Assembly (NCBI RefSeq): GCF_018614135.1
Contig: NZ_JAGGOW010000029.1
Coordinates: 29,660-93,659 of the forward strand
Length of the DNA: 64,000 bases
Direction of reading: 5' to 3'
Origin: Streptomyces sp. ISL-66
GTDB taxonomy: Bacteria > Actinomycetota > Actinomycetes > Streptomycetales > Streptomycetaceae
Shown piece after piece: positions 36,647-44,555 of this stretch (position 1 is the stretch's first letter; each line of letters opens with the position of its first letter). The position numbers and the translations under genes were made by a program. The notes beneath the pieces are model-generated. The model had not been told where the DNA came from, ran no database searches, and worked only from the letters and a program-made list of their open reading frames with translations.

Positions 36647-36692
36647 ACGGGAACGGCCCCCGTCCGCTGATGCGGACGGGGGCCGTTCCCGT
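36647..36692. terminator. Perfect 21-bp-stem bidirectional terminator
   Basis: Two 21-base arms, perfectly complementary (left arm begins ACGGGAACGGCCCCCGTCC), enclose a TGAT loop between the convergent lipoprotein and phoP genes. It should stop transcription from both sides. Confidence 0.92.
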
Positions 36693-36715
36693 ATCCACGC
36701 GATGCGTTCGACGGC

Positions 36716-37396
36716 TTACGGCTCGAACTTGTAGCCGAGGCCGCGGACCGTCACCAGGTAGCGCGGCGCGCCCGGGTCCGGCTCGATCTTGGCGCGCAGG
36801 CGCTTGACGTGCACGTCGAGGGTCTTGGTGTCGCCGACGTAGTCGGCGCCCCACACCCGGTCGATGAGCTGCATGCGCGTGAGCACGCGGCCCGCGTTGC
36901 GCAGCAGCATCTCCAGCAGGTCGAACTCCTTGAGCGGGAGGTCCACCTTCGCGCCGGAGACGGTGACCACGTGGCGGTCGACGTCCATCCGTACGGGGCC
37001 GGCCTCCAGTGCGGCCGGGGTGACCTCTTCCGGCTCGCCGCGGCGGCGCAGGACCGCGCGGATGCGGGCGACCAGCTCCCGCGAGGAGAAGGGCTTCGTG
37101 ACGTAGTCGTCGGCTCCTATCTCCAGCCCGACGACCTTGTCGATCTCGCTGTCCTTGGCGGTCACCATGATCACGGGGACGTTGGAGCGGCCGCGCAGCT
37201 GCCGGCAGACCTCCGTGCCCGGCAGGCCGGGGAGCATCAGGTCGAGGAGGACGAGGTCGGCGCCGTTGCGCTCGAACTCGTCGAGCCCGTCGGGCCCGGT
37301 CGCGGCGATGGCCACTTCGAAGCCCTCCTTGCGGAGCATGTAGGACAGGGCGTCGCTGAAGGATTCCTCATCCTCGACGACGAGCACTCGGGTCAC
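36716..37396 (-). CDS. phoP: Response regulator PhoP (OmpR type)
   Basis: Master phosphate regulator, 226 residues. The receiver has VVEDEES and phospho-acceptor Asp52 in LVLLDLMLPG, with Lys in YVTKPFSS. The winged-helix C-terminus has LPLKEFDLLEMLLRNAGRVL and the recognition helix TLDVHVKRLRAKIEPD. GTG 37396 overlaps the phoR stop by 4 bp. PhoP binds PHO boxes of 11-bp direct repeats; one lies between phoR and phoU. Identity is supported by the phoR partner and divergent phoU. Confidence 0.94.
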   Translation of the reverse strand: MTRVLVVEDEESFSDALSYMLRKEGFEVAIAATGPDGLDEFERNGADLVLLDLMLPGLPGTEVCRQLRGRSNVPVIMVTAKDSEIDKVVGLEIGADDYVTKPFSSRELVARIRAVLRRRGEPEEVTPAALEAGPVRMDVDRHVVTVSGAKVDLPLKEFDLLEMLLRNAGRVLTRMQLIDRVWGADYVGDTKTLDVHVKRLRAKIEPDPGAPRYLVTVRGLGYKFEP

Positions 37397-38643
37397 GGAA
37401 GGACCTCCGGGGCAGGAATGGCTGGTGCGGTGTGAGGTTCGAGCAGGGGGCGGGCGGGCGGGGCGGCGGGGGCGGTCGCCGGTGCCGGCGCGGCCGCTTC
37501 GGGGAGTCTCAAGGTGAAGGTGGAACCCTGCCCCTCGGAGCTCCAGACCGACACCTCCCCGCCGTGCGACGCCGCCACGTGCTTCACGATCGCGAGGCCG
37601 AGCCCGGTCCCTCCCGTGGCACGGGAGCGGGCCGGGTCCACGCGGTAGAAGCGTTCGAAGATGCGCTCGCGGTCCTTTTCCGGGATGCCGATGCCCTGGT
37701 CGGTCACGGCTATCTCGATCAAGTCTCCACCCGGCGCGGTGACCCTGCGTGCGGCGATGCCGACGCGGGTCCGGGCGGGGCTGTAGTTGACGGCGTTCTC
37801 GACCAGGTTTCCGAGGGCGGCCGCGAGCTGCCCCCGGTTCCCCCACACCCGCAGGTCGGCGGTGCCCCCCGCGGCCATGGTGATCTGCTTTGCCGACGCC
37901 GTGTGGCGGCAGCGGTCTATGGCCTCGGCCACGAGCGTGTCCACCCGCATGGGCTCGGCGTCCTCGAGGGGGTCGTCGTTCTGGACCCGGGAGAGGTCGA
38001 TGAGCTCTTGTACGAGGTTGATCAGGCGGGTGGCCTCGATCTGCATGCGGCCCGCGAAGCGGTGGACCGCTTCGGGGTCGTCGGAGGCGTCCATGACGGC
38101 CTCGGAGAGCAGCGAGATCGCGCCCACCGGGGTCTTGAGCTCGTGCGACACGTTCGCGACGAAGTCGCGGCGTACGGCTTCGATGCGGCGGGCCTCGGTG
38201 AGGTCCTCGACCAGGAGGAGCACCAGGCGGGAGCCGAGCGGGGCGACGCGCGCCGAGACGGCGAGGGCTTCGCCGCGGCCGGTGCCGCGGCGGGGCAGGT
38301 CGAGCTCGACCTGGCGTATCTCCCCGTCGCGCCGGGTGTCGCGGGCCATGTGGAGCATGGGTTCCACGGCCAGCTTGCCGCCGCGGACCAGACCGAGGGC
38401 ATATGCCGCCGAGCTGGCCTTGACCACCGCGTCGCCTTCGTCGAGGACGACGGCGGAGGAGCGGAGTACGGAAAGAACGGTGTCCACGCCGGGTGGGAGC
38501 ACCGCGTTGATGTCGGGGCGCATGGAGCTCCGGGTGGGGCGGGCTTGGTCGCGCTCGCTCCAGCGGAACGCCAGCATCGCGATCACACCGGTGCAAAGAC
38601 CGGCGATCGCTGCAGCTGCGGCGACCGCCGCGTTCACGTCCAT
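37393..38643 (-). CDS. phoR: Sensor histidine kinase PhoR (SenX3-like)
   Basis: A 416-residue kinase with one or two N-terminal transmembrane helices (about 3-27) and almost no extracellular part. A PAS-like region follows (about 55-155). The HisKA helix has His167 in DFVANVSHELKTPVG, and the HATPase domain has LGNLVENAVNYSP, VTDQGIGIPEKD and GTGLGLAIVKHVA. The Pro/Ala-rich tail is extra. It is first in the phoR-phoP operon and divergent from phoU. Confidence 0.93.
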   Translation of the reverse strand: MDVNAAVAAAAAIAGLCTGVIAMLAFRWSERDQARPTRSSMRPDINAVLPPGVDTVLSVLRSSAVVLDEGDAVVKASSAAYALGLVRGGKLAVEPMLHMARDTRRDGEIRQVELDLPRRGTGRGEALAVSARVAPLGSRLVLLLVEDLTEARRIEAVRRDFVANVSHELKTPVGAISLLSEAVMDASDDPEAVHRFAGRMQIEATRLINLVQELIDLSRVQNDDPLEDAEPMRVDTLVAEAIDRCRHTASAKQITMAAGGTADLRVWGNRGQLAAALGNLVENAVNYSPARTRVGIAARRVTAPGGDLIEIAVTDQGIGIPEKDRERIFERFYRVDPARSRATGGTGLGLAIVKHVAASHGGEVSVWSSEGQGSTFTLRLPEAAAPAPATAPAAPPARPLLEPHTAPAIPAPEVLP

Positions 38644-38716
38644 GACTCCAGGTTAAGCAGGTGCAGCGACACTTCCACAGCCGTTCGGGTGGCAGCTCGA
38701 ACAGTCGTCGCCCAGA

Positions 38717-38745
38717 GTTCACCCTGGCGACGGGGTTGATTCACT
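38717..38745. promoter_or_regulatory. Candidate PHO box in the phoR-phoU intergenic region
   Basis: GTTCACC (38717-38723) and ATTCACT (38739-38745) are two PHO-box-like direct-repeat units spaced exactly two 11-bp periods apart, with a poor unit between them. PhoP is known to bind this intergenic region in S. coelicolor. Position suits control of both phoRP and phoU. Confidence 0.6.
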
Positions 38746-38866
38746 TGGGGTGACGGAGCAGGTCGCGTTGGCGCGTCAACCTGTCAACGTGGGGCACGCG
38801 GGGCACGGCAGGCAGGCCGCCGGCCCCGGTCCGGCCCGACCCGGCCCGACCCCGGGCAGCAGCGAG

Positions 38867-38901
38867 CCGTAGTAGGCAGTTGGCAGTAGGCAGTAGGCAG
38901 A
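38867..38901. repeat. Short AGTAGGCAGT(T/A)GGC tandem repeat before phoU
   Basis: Four imperfect copies of a 7-bp unit related to AGTAGGC/AGTTGGC lie immediately upstream of the phoU ribosome-binding site AGAGGGA, in the leader. Confidence 0.6.
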
Positions 38902-38912
38902 GAGGGACACCC

Positions 38913-39590
38913 ATGCGTGACGCGTACCACGAGGAACTGGATTCGATCGGAGAAGGCCTGGTCGAGATGGCCCGGCTGGTCGGTTCCGCCATCGGGCGGG
39001 CCACCACCTCCATGCTCGACGCCGATCTGAAGCTCGCCGAGAGCGTCATCGCCGCCGACCAGAAGGTCGACGACCTCCAGCACGACCTGGAGGCGAGGGC
39101 CATCGCGCTGCTCGCGCGCCAGCAGCCGGTCGCGACCGACCTGCGCATCGTCGTCACCTCGCTGCGCATGAGCGCGGACCTGGAGCGCTCGGGCGACCTG
39201 GCGCAGCACGTGGCGAAGCTCGCCCGGCTGCGCTTCCCGGACAGGGCGGTCCCGCGCGACCTGCACGCCACCATCCTGGAGATGGGGCAGCTGGCGCAGC
39301 GCCTGATGGCGAAGGCCGCCGAGGTCATCATCACGAAGGACGTCGACCTGGCGCTCCAGCTGGAGCAGGACGACGACGAGATGGACCAGCTGCACCGGAC
39401 GCTGTTCCAGCACCTGATGGACGACCGCTGGAAGCACGGCATCGAGACGGCGGTCGACGTGACGCTGCTGGGCCGCTACTACGAGCGCTTCGCGGACCAC
39501 GCGGTGTCGGTCGCCAAGCGCGTCGTCTACCTGGTGACGGGCGAGCACGCGGACGAACTCCAGCCGCCGACGCCGGTCGAGGGCGTCTGA
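38913..39590 (+). CDS. phoU: Phosphate transport regulator PhoU
   Basis: A 225-residue helical-bundle protein with two PhoU repeats. The metal-binding motif of each is visible (DLERSGDLAQHVAKLA and RYYERFADHAVSVAKRV, the E/DxxxD type). PhoU links Pst transport to PhoR activity and damps the Pho response. ATG 38913 follows AGAGGGA. Divergent from phoR with the PHO-box region between. No pst genes are in the window. Confidence 0.94.
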   Translation: MRDAYHEELDSIGEGLVEMARLVGSAIGRATTSMLDADLKLAESVIAADQKVDDLQHDLEARAIALLARQQPVATDLRIVVTSLRMSADLERSGDLAQHVAKLARLRFPDRAVPRDLHATILEMGQLAQRLMAKAAEVIITKDVDLALQLEQDDDEMDQLHRTLFQHLMDDRWKHGIETAVDVTLLGRYYERFADHAVSVAKRVVYLVTGEHADELQPPTPVEGV

Positions 39591-39799
39591 CCCGACTCGG
39601 CCCGGGGGCGGGGTGACCCCGGGCCGGGCGGCGGGGTGACCCGGGCCGGCGGGGCGGGTGCGGGGGAACGTGCGGGGGCGCGGGTAGGCCTTCGGCCGGG
39701 TGACGGCGGATCAACAACGAGCCCCCAATGCGCCGTTGACGCGCCGGTCCCGCTGCGCATGAATGAGGGGCGAAGGCACAACGCCTACGAGGAGGATCC

Positions 39800-39946
39800 A
39801 TGCCCGATTCCCCCGTCCCGATCACCCCGGAGCAAGAAGCGCGGCCCCCGGAGGGACTCCGCCTGCCGCTGCTCGCCGCCTGCGGCTGCGGCTCGGGCTG
39901 CGGCTGCGGCTGCCAGTCCGGCGCGCCCTGCCAGTGCGGCGGCTGA
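39800..39946 (+). CDS. 48-residue cysteine-rich protein
   Basis: A short gene with a very strong ribosome-binding site (GAGGAGGATCC directly before the ATG). The product has a neutral, Pro/Glu-containing N-terminal half (MPDSPVPITPEQEARPPEG). The last 22 residues hold seven cysteines spaced as CxC, CxCxC and CxC, separated by Gly/Ser/Gln. Spacing of CxC pairs resembles metallothionein-type metal clusters; a cysteine-rich peptide precursor is another possibility, though no modification genes are near. It follows phoU by 210 bp and converges with a serine hydrolase gene. Confidence 0.72.
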   Translation: MPDSPVPITPEQEARPPEGLRLPLLAACGCGSGCGCGCQSGAPCQCGG

Positions 39947-40026
39947 GCCGGCCCGCCCGGTTCCCCGTACGCCAAGGGCCCCGTCCGATTCACTCGGCCG
40001 GGGCCCTTCGCGCGCTTCGCCCGCTC

Positions 40027-41235
40027 TCACTCGCTGCCGCTGCCTCCAGCACTGCCTCCAGCGCTGCCGCTACCGCTGCCGCACATCGCTTGCCGGTACA
40101 GCGTCTTCAGCGCGTCGTCGATGGGGTGGGGCTGCGGATTCCCGGAGGAGTCCGGCTCGTTCCACCGCTGGAGGTTGACCGCGACGGACATCTGGCGCTT
40201 GCCGTCGGCCCGGGTCAGGGAGATCGTTCCGGCCCCCCAGACCGTGCCGTCGTGGCCCCAGAAGGTGCCGCAGCCCTGGGTCTCGACCTTGTGCAGGCCG
40301 AGCCCGTACTCAATGGTCGATCCGTCCAGGGCGACGACCGGGACCGTGCGCTGCATCTGCGCCAGCGAGGAGCGGCTGACGATCTCGCCGTCGAGCAGCT
40401 TCCCGTAGAAACGGTTGAGATCCTCCATGGTCGAGACGAGAGCGGCCCCCGTCCCCGTCCAGGACATGTTGTAGACGCTGTAGTCGCGCGGCGGGTCCAT
40501 CACTCCCCACAGCGCCTCGTACATCCGCGAGTGCGGTCCCTCGATGCGCGGTCCGTCCGGAAAGCCGGTGTGCCGGAGCCCGGCGCGCTCGATGACGTTC
40601 CGGGTGATGTACTCCTGCGCCGGGGTGCCGGTCACCTGCTCCAGGAGTTGGCCGAGGAGCAGGTAGTTGGAGTTGGAATACACGCCCGGAGTGGCTCCGG
40701 GCTCGCCCGCGGGAGGCGCCGCGAGCCCCATCTCGATCAGCTCGGCCGGGCGGAACTGCCTGAACCGGTTGTCGTCCAGGCTCGCGGGTGACGCGTCCGC
40801 CAGCGAAGGGAACGCGTAGCGGATGTAGTCGGGGATCCCGCTGGTGTTGTTGAGCAGCATCCGCACCGTGATCTTCCTGCCCCGCTCGCCCGGCACCAGC
40901 TGCGGCAGGTAGCCGCCGATCGGTGCGTCGAGCTCGATCCGGCCCTGCTCCACCTGCTGCATGACCGCGGCGGCGGTGAAGGTCTTGGTGACGCTGCCGA
41001 CGCGCTGGCGCATGTCGGACCTGACGGGACGGCCGGTCTTCACGTCGGCGACCCCGGAAGCGCCGCGCCAGGTCCGGCCGGCATCGCGCACCTCGGCGTA
41101 CACCCCCGGCACCCCCGCGCGGTGGACACCGTCCAGGGCGGACTTCAGCTCCGCGGGCGCCCGCGTCGGCGCCGCCATGCCCGTACAGGCGATCAGCGCG
41201 GCCAGGCTCGTACTCAACACCAGTCGGATCTTCAA
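40027..41235 (-). CDS. Secreted serine hydrolase (beta-lactamase / DD-peptidase fold)
   Basis: Penicillin-binding-protein-like hydrolase of 402 residues. A signal peptide (about 1-22) is followed by the catalytic SxxK as SVTK (Ser81, Lys84), the YxN motif as YSN in GVYSNSNYLLLGQLLEQ, and the third motif as HDG in WGHDGTVWG. This set is typical of class C beta-lactamase-like enzymes and Streptomyces R61-type DD-carboxypeptidases. The start is most likely TTG 41233-41235, 7 bases after AAAGGA. The tail is Gly/Ser-rich. Downstream of the alpha/beta hydrolase on the same strand, 91 bp apart. Confidence 0.85.
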   Translation of the reverse strand: MKIRLVLSTSLAALIACTGMAAPTRAPAELKSALDGVHRAGVPGVYAEVRDAGRTWRGASGVADVKTGRPVRSDMRQRVGSVTKTFTAAAVMQQVEQGRIELDAPIGGYLPQLVPGERGRKITVRMLLNNTSGIPDYIRYAFPSLADASPASLDDNRFRQFRPAELIEMGLAAPPAGEPGATPGVYSNSNYLLLGQLLEQVTGTPAQEYITRNVIERAGLRHTGFPDGPRIEGPHSRMYEALWGVMDPPRDYSVYNMSWTGTGAALVSTMEDLNRFYGKLLDGEIVSRSSLAQMQRTVPVVALDGSTIEYGLGLHKVETQGCGTFWGHDGTVWGAGTISLTRADGKRQMSVAVNLQRWNEPDSSGNPQPHPIDDALKTLYRQAMCGSGSGSAGGSAGGSGSE

Positions 41236-41326
41236 GACATCCGTCCTTTCGTGATCAATGGGTGGACGACGGGGGCGGTGACGGCCCGACGGCTCGACGG
41301 CTCGACGGCCCGCGGGGCGGGACGGC

Positions 41327-42223
41327 TCACTCGGCGAGCGCGCGGCGCAGGGCCGCGGTGAGGTCGGCGTTCTGCCGCTGGGAGACGGCGGCGGACAGGA
41401 TCGCCTGCGATCCGTGGAAGGTGCCGGGGTACTGGTGCAGTTCGACCGGTACGCCGGCCTGGAGCAGGCGCATGGCGTAGGTGATGTCCTCGTCGCGGTT
41501 CGGGTCGAACTCCGCGGTGGCGATGTAGGCGGGGGGCAGGCCGGAGAGGTCGGCGGCTCGGGCCGGGGCGGCGTAGGCGGTGGCGGGCCGGGAGCCCAGG
41601 TAATGGCGCCAGGACTGTGTGACCTTGTCGCGGTCGAGCCAGGGCGTCTCGGTGAAGTGCCGTTGTGACCACGTCTCCTGGCGGTCGTCGAGGCCGGCCT
41701 CGTTGAGCAGCTGGCAGCGGATCGCCGGTCCCCGCTGGTCACGCGCCCGCAAGGCCACCGCGGCCGCGAGCCCCGCGCCGGCGCTGTGGCCGCCGACCGC
41801 GATCCGGTCGGGGTCGACGCCCAGTTCGGCAGCGTGCGCGGCCGCCCAGACCAGTACGGCGTAGGCATCGTCCAGGGCGGCCGGGAAGCGGTGCTCGGGG
41901 GCCGCCCGGTAGTCCACCGAGATCACCACCGCGCCGGAGCTGTCGGCGACCCGGGCGGCCCAGGGGTGCTCGGTGTCCAGGTCGCCCATGACGAGCCCGC
42001 CGCCGCGGAGCCAGACGATGGCGCCCTGTGCCCGGTGCGGGCGGTAGATCCGTACGGGCACGGGCGGATCGGCGGGCACCGTGCGGTCCTCGATCTCCAG
42101 GTCCGCGAAGTCCGGCGGCGGCCTCGACGCGGCCAGCGCGGCGTAGTTCTTGCGGGCGGTGACCGGGTCCGTCAGGTCGGTCTCGGGGAGGAACGGGATG
42201 AATGCTTCGAGTTCGGGATCCAT
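41327..42223 (-). CDS. Alpha/beta hydrolase (HSL/esterase family)
   Basis: A 298-residue esterase of the hormone-sensitive-lipase group. The nucleophile motif is GGHSAGAG with Ser147. A DPNRDE segment probably gives the Asp and FHGS the His. The oxyanion-hole motif, normally HGGG, reads RGGG here (WLRGGGLVMG, residues 73-76), an unusual first residue. The start is placed at ATG 42223, with GTGAGGAT upstream; ATG 42232 and GTG 42238 are alternatives. It is divergent from a PucR-type regulator that may control it. Confidence 0.85.
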   Translation of the reverse strand: MDPELEAFIPFLPETDLTDPVTARKNYAALAASRPPPDFADLEIEDRTVPADPPVPVRIYRPHRAQGAIVWLRGGGLVMGDLDTEHPWAARVADSSGAVVISVDYRAAPEHRFPAALDDAYAVLVWAAAHAAELGVDPDRIAVGGHSAGAGLAAAVALRARDQRGPAIRCQLLNEAGLDDRQETWSQRHFTETPWLDRDKVTQSWRHYLGSRPATAYAAPARAADLSGLPPAYIATAEFDPNRDEDITYAMRLLQAGVPVELHQYPGTFHGSQAILSAAVSQRQNADLTAALRRALAE

Positions 42224-42341
42224 GACGGCCATCCTCACGGCCGCCGCCCGAGGGGGTCATCCGCCAACTGTCGCCCGTACGGAGCCGCTTGCGCGCCGAT
42301 CGGCGCTCCCGCCCCTCCTGCGTCCCTCCTATCCTTCAGGT

Positions 42342-43376
42342 ATGGAGGCACTGGCGGTACGGCTGTCGGGACTGGATTCGTACGTCGACGGCGCGATCCG
42401 CATCGTCGCGTTCTACGACACGCTGATGCGCCGACGGGTGGATCTCCCCGCGCTCGCGCGGGCCTCGGCGGGCCTGGCCGAGTGCGTGGCCGGGATCCGG
42501 ATCCACGGCACGGGGCGGACGATCCGCATCTCGCCCGAGGGCACGGAGGTGTCCGCCCCGCCGGCGCCCGCGTCCACCACCGTGCCGGTCACGCTCGACG
42601 AGGAGGAGATCGGCACCGTGTGGCTGGAGCGGTCCGGCCCGGCGAATCCGCTCGACGAAGTGCTCCTGGACCGGCTCGCCCTCGCCTCCGCGGCCGTCGC
42701 CGAGCGGTACGGCCCGGCCCGCACCACCATGGCCGACCCCGCCCTCGTCGAGCTGGCGATCAGCTCCGACGGCGACGAGGCGGCCCGGGCCCGCGCTTTG
42801 CGCCTCCTGGGTTTCGCCGCCGGCCTGCCGGTCCGCGTGGTCGCCGTACGGTCCCGGCTGCCGCTCGACCGGATCGGCGCCCTCGTCTGCCCGGGCCGCC
42901 CGGTGAAGGCAGCACCGCTCGCCGACGTGGGTGTCATCCTGGCCGCCACCGTGGACCCGGCCCGGTTCCCGGCAGGTGTCCGCGCGGGCATCGGCGCCGC
43001 CACGAGCCCCGACCGGTCCTGGCGCGAGGCCCGCACCGCCCTCCGCTTCACCACCCCCCGCGAACCCGTCATCCGCCACAGCGGCCTGGGCGCGCTGGCG
43101 CTCCTGGCCGAGATTCCCCGGGACGCCGCGCGGGACAACGCCGACGTGGCCGCGATCGCCCGCATGGCCGACAGCCCGGACGACCTGGAAACCCTGGACG
43201 CCTACTGCGCCACGGGCTCGCTGCGCCGGGCCGCCGAACTCCTCCACCTGCACCACAGCAGCATCGCCCGCCGGATCGAGCAGATCGCGAAGACCCTGGC
43301 CATCGACCTCACCACCCCCACCGGCCTGACCCGGGCCGGGATCGCCCTCACCACCTGGCGACTGCTCGACGACTGA
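42342..43376 (+). CDS. PucR-type helix-turn-helix regulator
   Basis: A 344-residue regulator. The N-terminal half (about 1-130) looks like a sensory domain, the middle is a GGDEF-like/CdaR fold (VRVVAVRSRL, AGIGAATSPDRSWREARTAL), and the C-terminal helix-turn-helix is of the PucR/CdaR type (LETLDAYCATGSLRRAAELL and HHSSIARRIEQIAKTL). ATG 42342 is the start. It is divergent from the esterase gene across 118 bp, so the esterase and the following hydrolase are likely targets. Confidence 0.8.
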   Translation: MEALAVRLSGLDSYVDGAIRIVAFYDTLMRRRVDLPALARASAGLAECVAGIRIHGTGRTIRISPEGTEVSAPPAPASTTVPVTLDEEEIGTVWLERSGPANPLDEVLLDRLALASAAVAERYGPARTTMADPALVELAISSDGDEAARARALRLLGFAAGLPVRVVAVRSRLPLDRIGALVCPGRPVKAAPLADVGVILAATVDPARFPAGVRAGIGAATSPDRSWREARTALRFTTPREPVIRHSGLGALALLAEIPRDAARDNADVAAIARMADSPDDLETLDAYCATGSLRRAAELLHLHHSSIARRIEQIAKTLAIDLTTPTGLTRAGIALTTWRLLDD

Positions 43377-43435
43377 GACCGCCCCGTCCGCCGCCCACCG
43401 GCCGTGCCCAGGTCAGGCACCGGCCCGGGACGACG

Positions 43436-43478
43436 AGAAGCCCCCCGCCCGCGGCCGAGCCGCGGGCGTGGGGCTTCT
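43436..43478 (+). terminator. Hairpin terminator, probably the original gpmA terminator displaced by the element
   Basis: AGAAGCCCCCCGCCCGCGG pairs with CCGCGGGCGTGGGGCTTCT around CCGAG. It follows the PucR-type gene and directly precedes the left 17-bp copy of the gpmA end. Before insertion it would have stood just beyond gpmA, where a similar hairpin (47976-48012) now sits. Confidence 0.8.
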
Positions 43479-43490
43479 TCGTCGGAAGGC

Positions 43491-43507
43491 TACTTCTTGC
43501 CCTGGTT
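43491..43507. other. Left attachment site (copy of the gpmA 3' end)
   Basis: TACTTCTTGCCCTGGTT is identical to 48030-48046, which spans the last codons of gpmA. Read on the minus strand it still encodes Asn-Gln-Gly-Lys-Lys before a stop (TAG here, TAA in the gene). It marks the left end of the 4.5-kb element. Confidence 0.85.
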
Positions 43508-43666
43508 GTTGTTCCGGCCTGGGGCTTTGCCGGGTAAACCCACTCTGGCCTGCGGTCGGGCGGTCAGCGGTTGCCACCCTCGGCCCCCCTTGGTCGCCGT
43601 CCCACGGCCCAGAGACGGCCCCGCCTGGTCACGGTCATGCCACCGACTGCCCCTGGAAAACGCCGG

Positions 43667-44071
43667 TCAGAACGTCGGCAAGAGGCTACGGCGAGCGAGC
43701 TCTTGCTTGATCCAGAGCTCGCGCTGCTGATGAGCCCACAGGAACGTCTGGACGCGGGTATCGCGCTTACCCTCATTGGTCCGGGCTACCTGTTCGCCTA
43801 GTACTTGCTGCACCTTGTCCCGAAGCTCTACGAGCTTCTCCCGGGCAGGATTGTCAGGGGCGATGCGAGCGTCGAAGGCGGCCAGCGCTTCACCCCACAG
43901 CTCCGCAGAATAGGCATCAGCACCCTCCGACTGCTCGTGGCTACGCTCCTCCAGCTTCATCATCTCCAGGGCCTTCTCTCTGCCTTCCTTCAGGACAGGA
44001 AGCAGGGCGAGCAGGGTAGAGCTATCCAGTGCGCCATAGATGGTCTGCCAGCCGTCATTTGTCTCTGCCAT
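43667..44071 (-). CDS. Element-encoded hypothetical protein
   Basis: A 134-residue, charged, mostly helical protein (KEGREKALEMMKLEERSHE; ARIAPDNPAREKLVELRDKV). It has more Lys, Met and Thr codons than the host genes, which fits an accessory origin. No signal peptide, membrane segment or known motif is visible. It starts at ATG 44071 with no clear ribosome-binding site and is divergent from rep. Possible roles include copy control or a cargo function; none can be assigned. The interval 43508-43666 before it holds nothing I can name. Confidence 0.6.
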   Translation of the reverse strand: MAETNDGWQTIYGALDSSTLLALLPVLKEGREKALEMMKLEERSHEQSEGADAYSAELWGEALAAFDARIAPDNPAREKLVELRDKVQQVLGEQVARTNEGKRDTRVQTFLWAHQQRELWIKQELARRSLLPTF

Positions 44072-44208
44072 ACCGGCACGCTAGCGATCCGCCGTGCGCA
44101 AGATGAGGTGGTTGGCAAGATGCCTCCGGCTCACGCCTAGGAATCCGACGAAACAGCTTTGGGTAGCCACAGCCGTGCGTCACTTGACCACTACCTCTAC
44201 CCACGACG

Positions 44209-44358
44209 GCTCCCATCCCGTCTGCCGTCGACCCACACGCATGTGGAGCGGACGCGGGTCCTGGCGTCCAGGTGGAGCGCGCCACTGTACGAACGACCTG
44301 GACGCCAGGGCCCGTGTCTGCTCGGCTTGCCTGGGTCGATGGCAGACGGGATGGGAGC
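44209..44358. repeat. 150-nt near-perfect inverted repeat upstream of rep
   Basis: Left arm 44209-44273 and right arm 44296-44358 pair along about 56 of 65 positions around a 22-base loop. Outer arms share GCTCCCATCCCGTCTGCC and TCGACCCA; inner arms share CCTGGCGTCCAGGT, itself a small palindrome (CCTGG-CGT-CCAGG). It lies in the rep leader, where a rolling-circle replicon could carry a single-strand origin or nicking structure. No protein frame across it looks real. Confidence 0.85.
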
Positions 44359-44555
44359 TCCCCACATCAGCCCCACCCGGCCGGCACCCGCCAACGGCGC
44401 CCCTCCATCCCGGAGTCGGAGCGCCCCCGCCGGAGGCATGTCCGTGCCCGATGGCACCACCGGCCCCCGTGGGGATCGACTCATGCCCTTGGGCCTACCC
44501 GCCTTGCAGGGGCGGGCGTCGGCGCAGCGCGCGCGGAGCGGGTGCTGCGGCCTCC

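Noticed and set aside
39605..39650. GGGGTGACCCCGGGCCGGG repeat after phoU as a PHO or other operator
   Set aside because: It lies downstream of phoU and looks like a terminator-type or low-complexity repeat; no known box matches.
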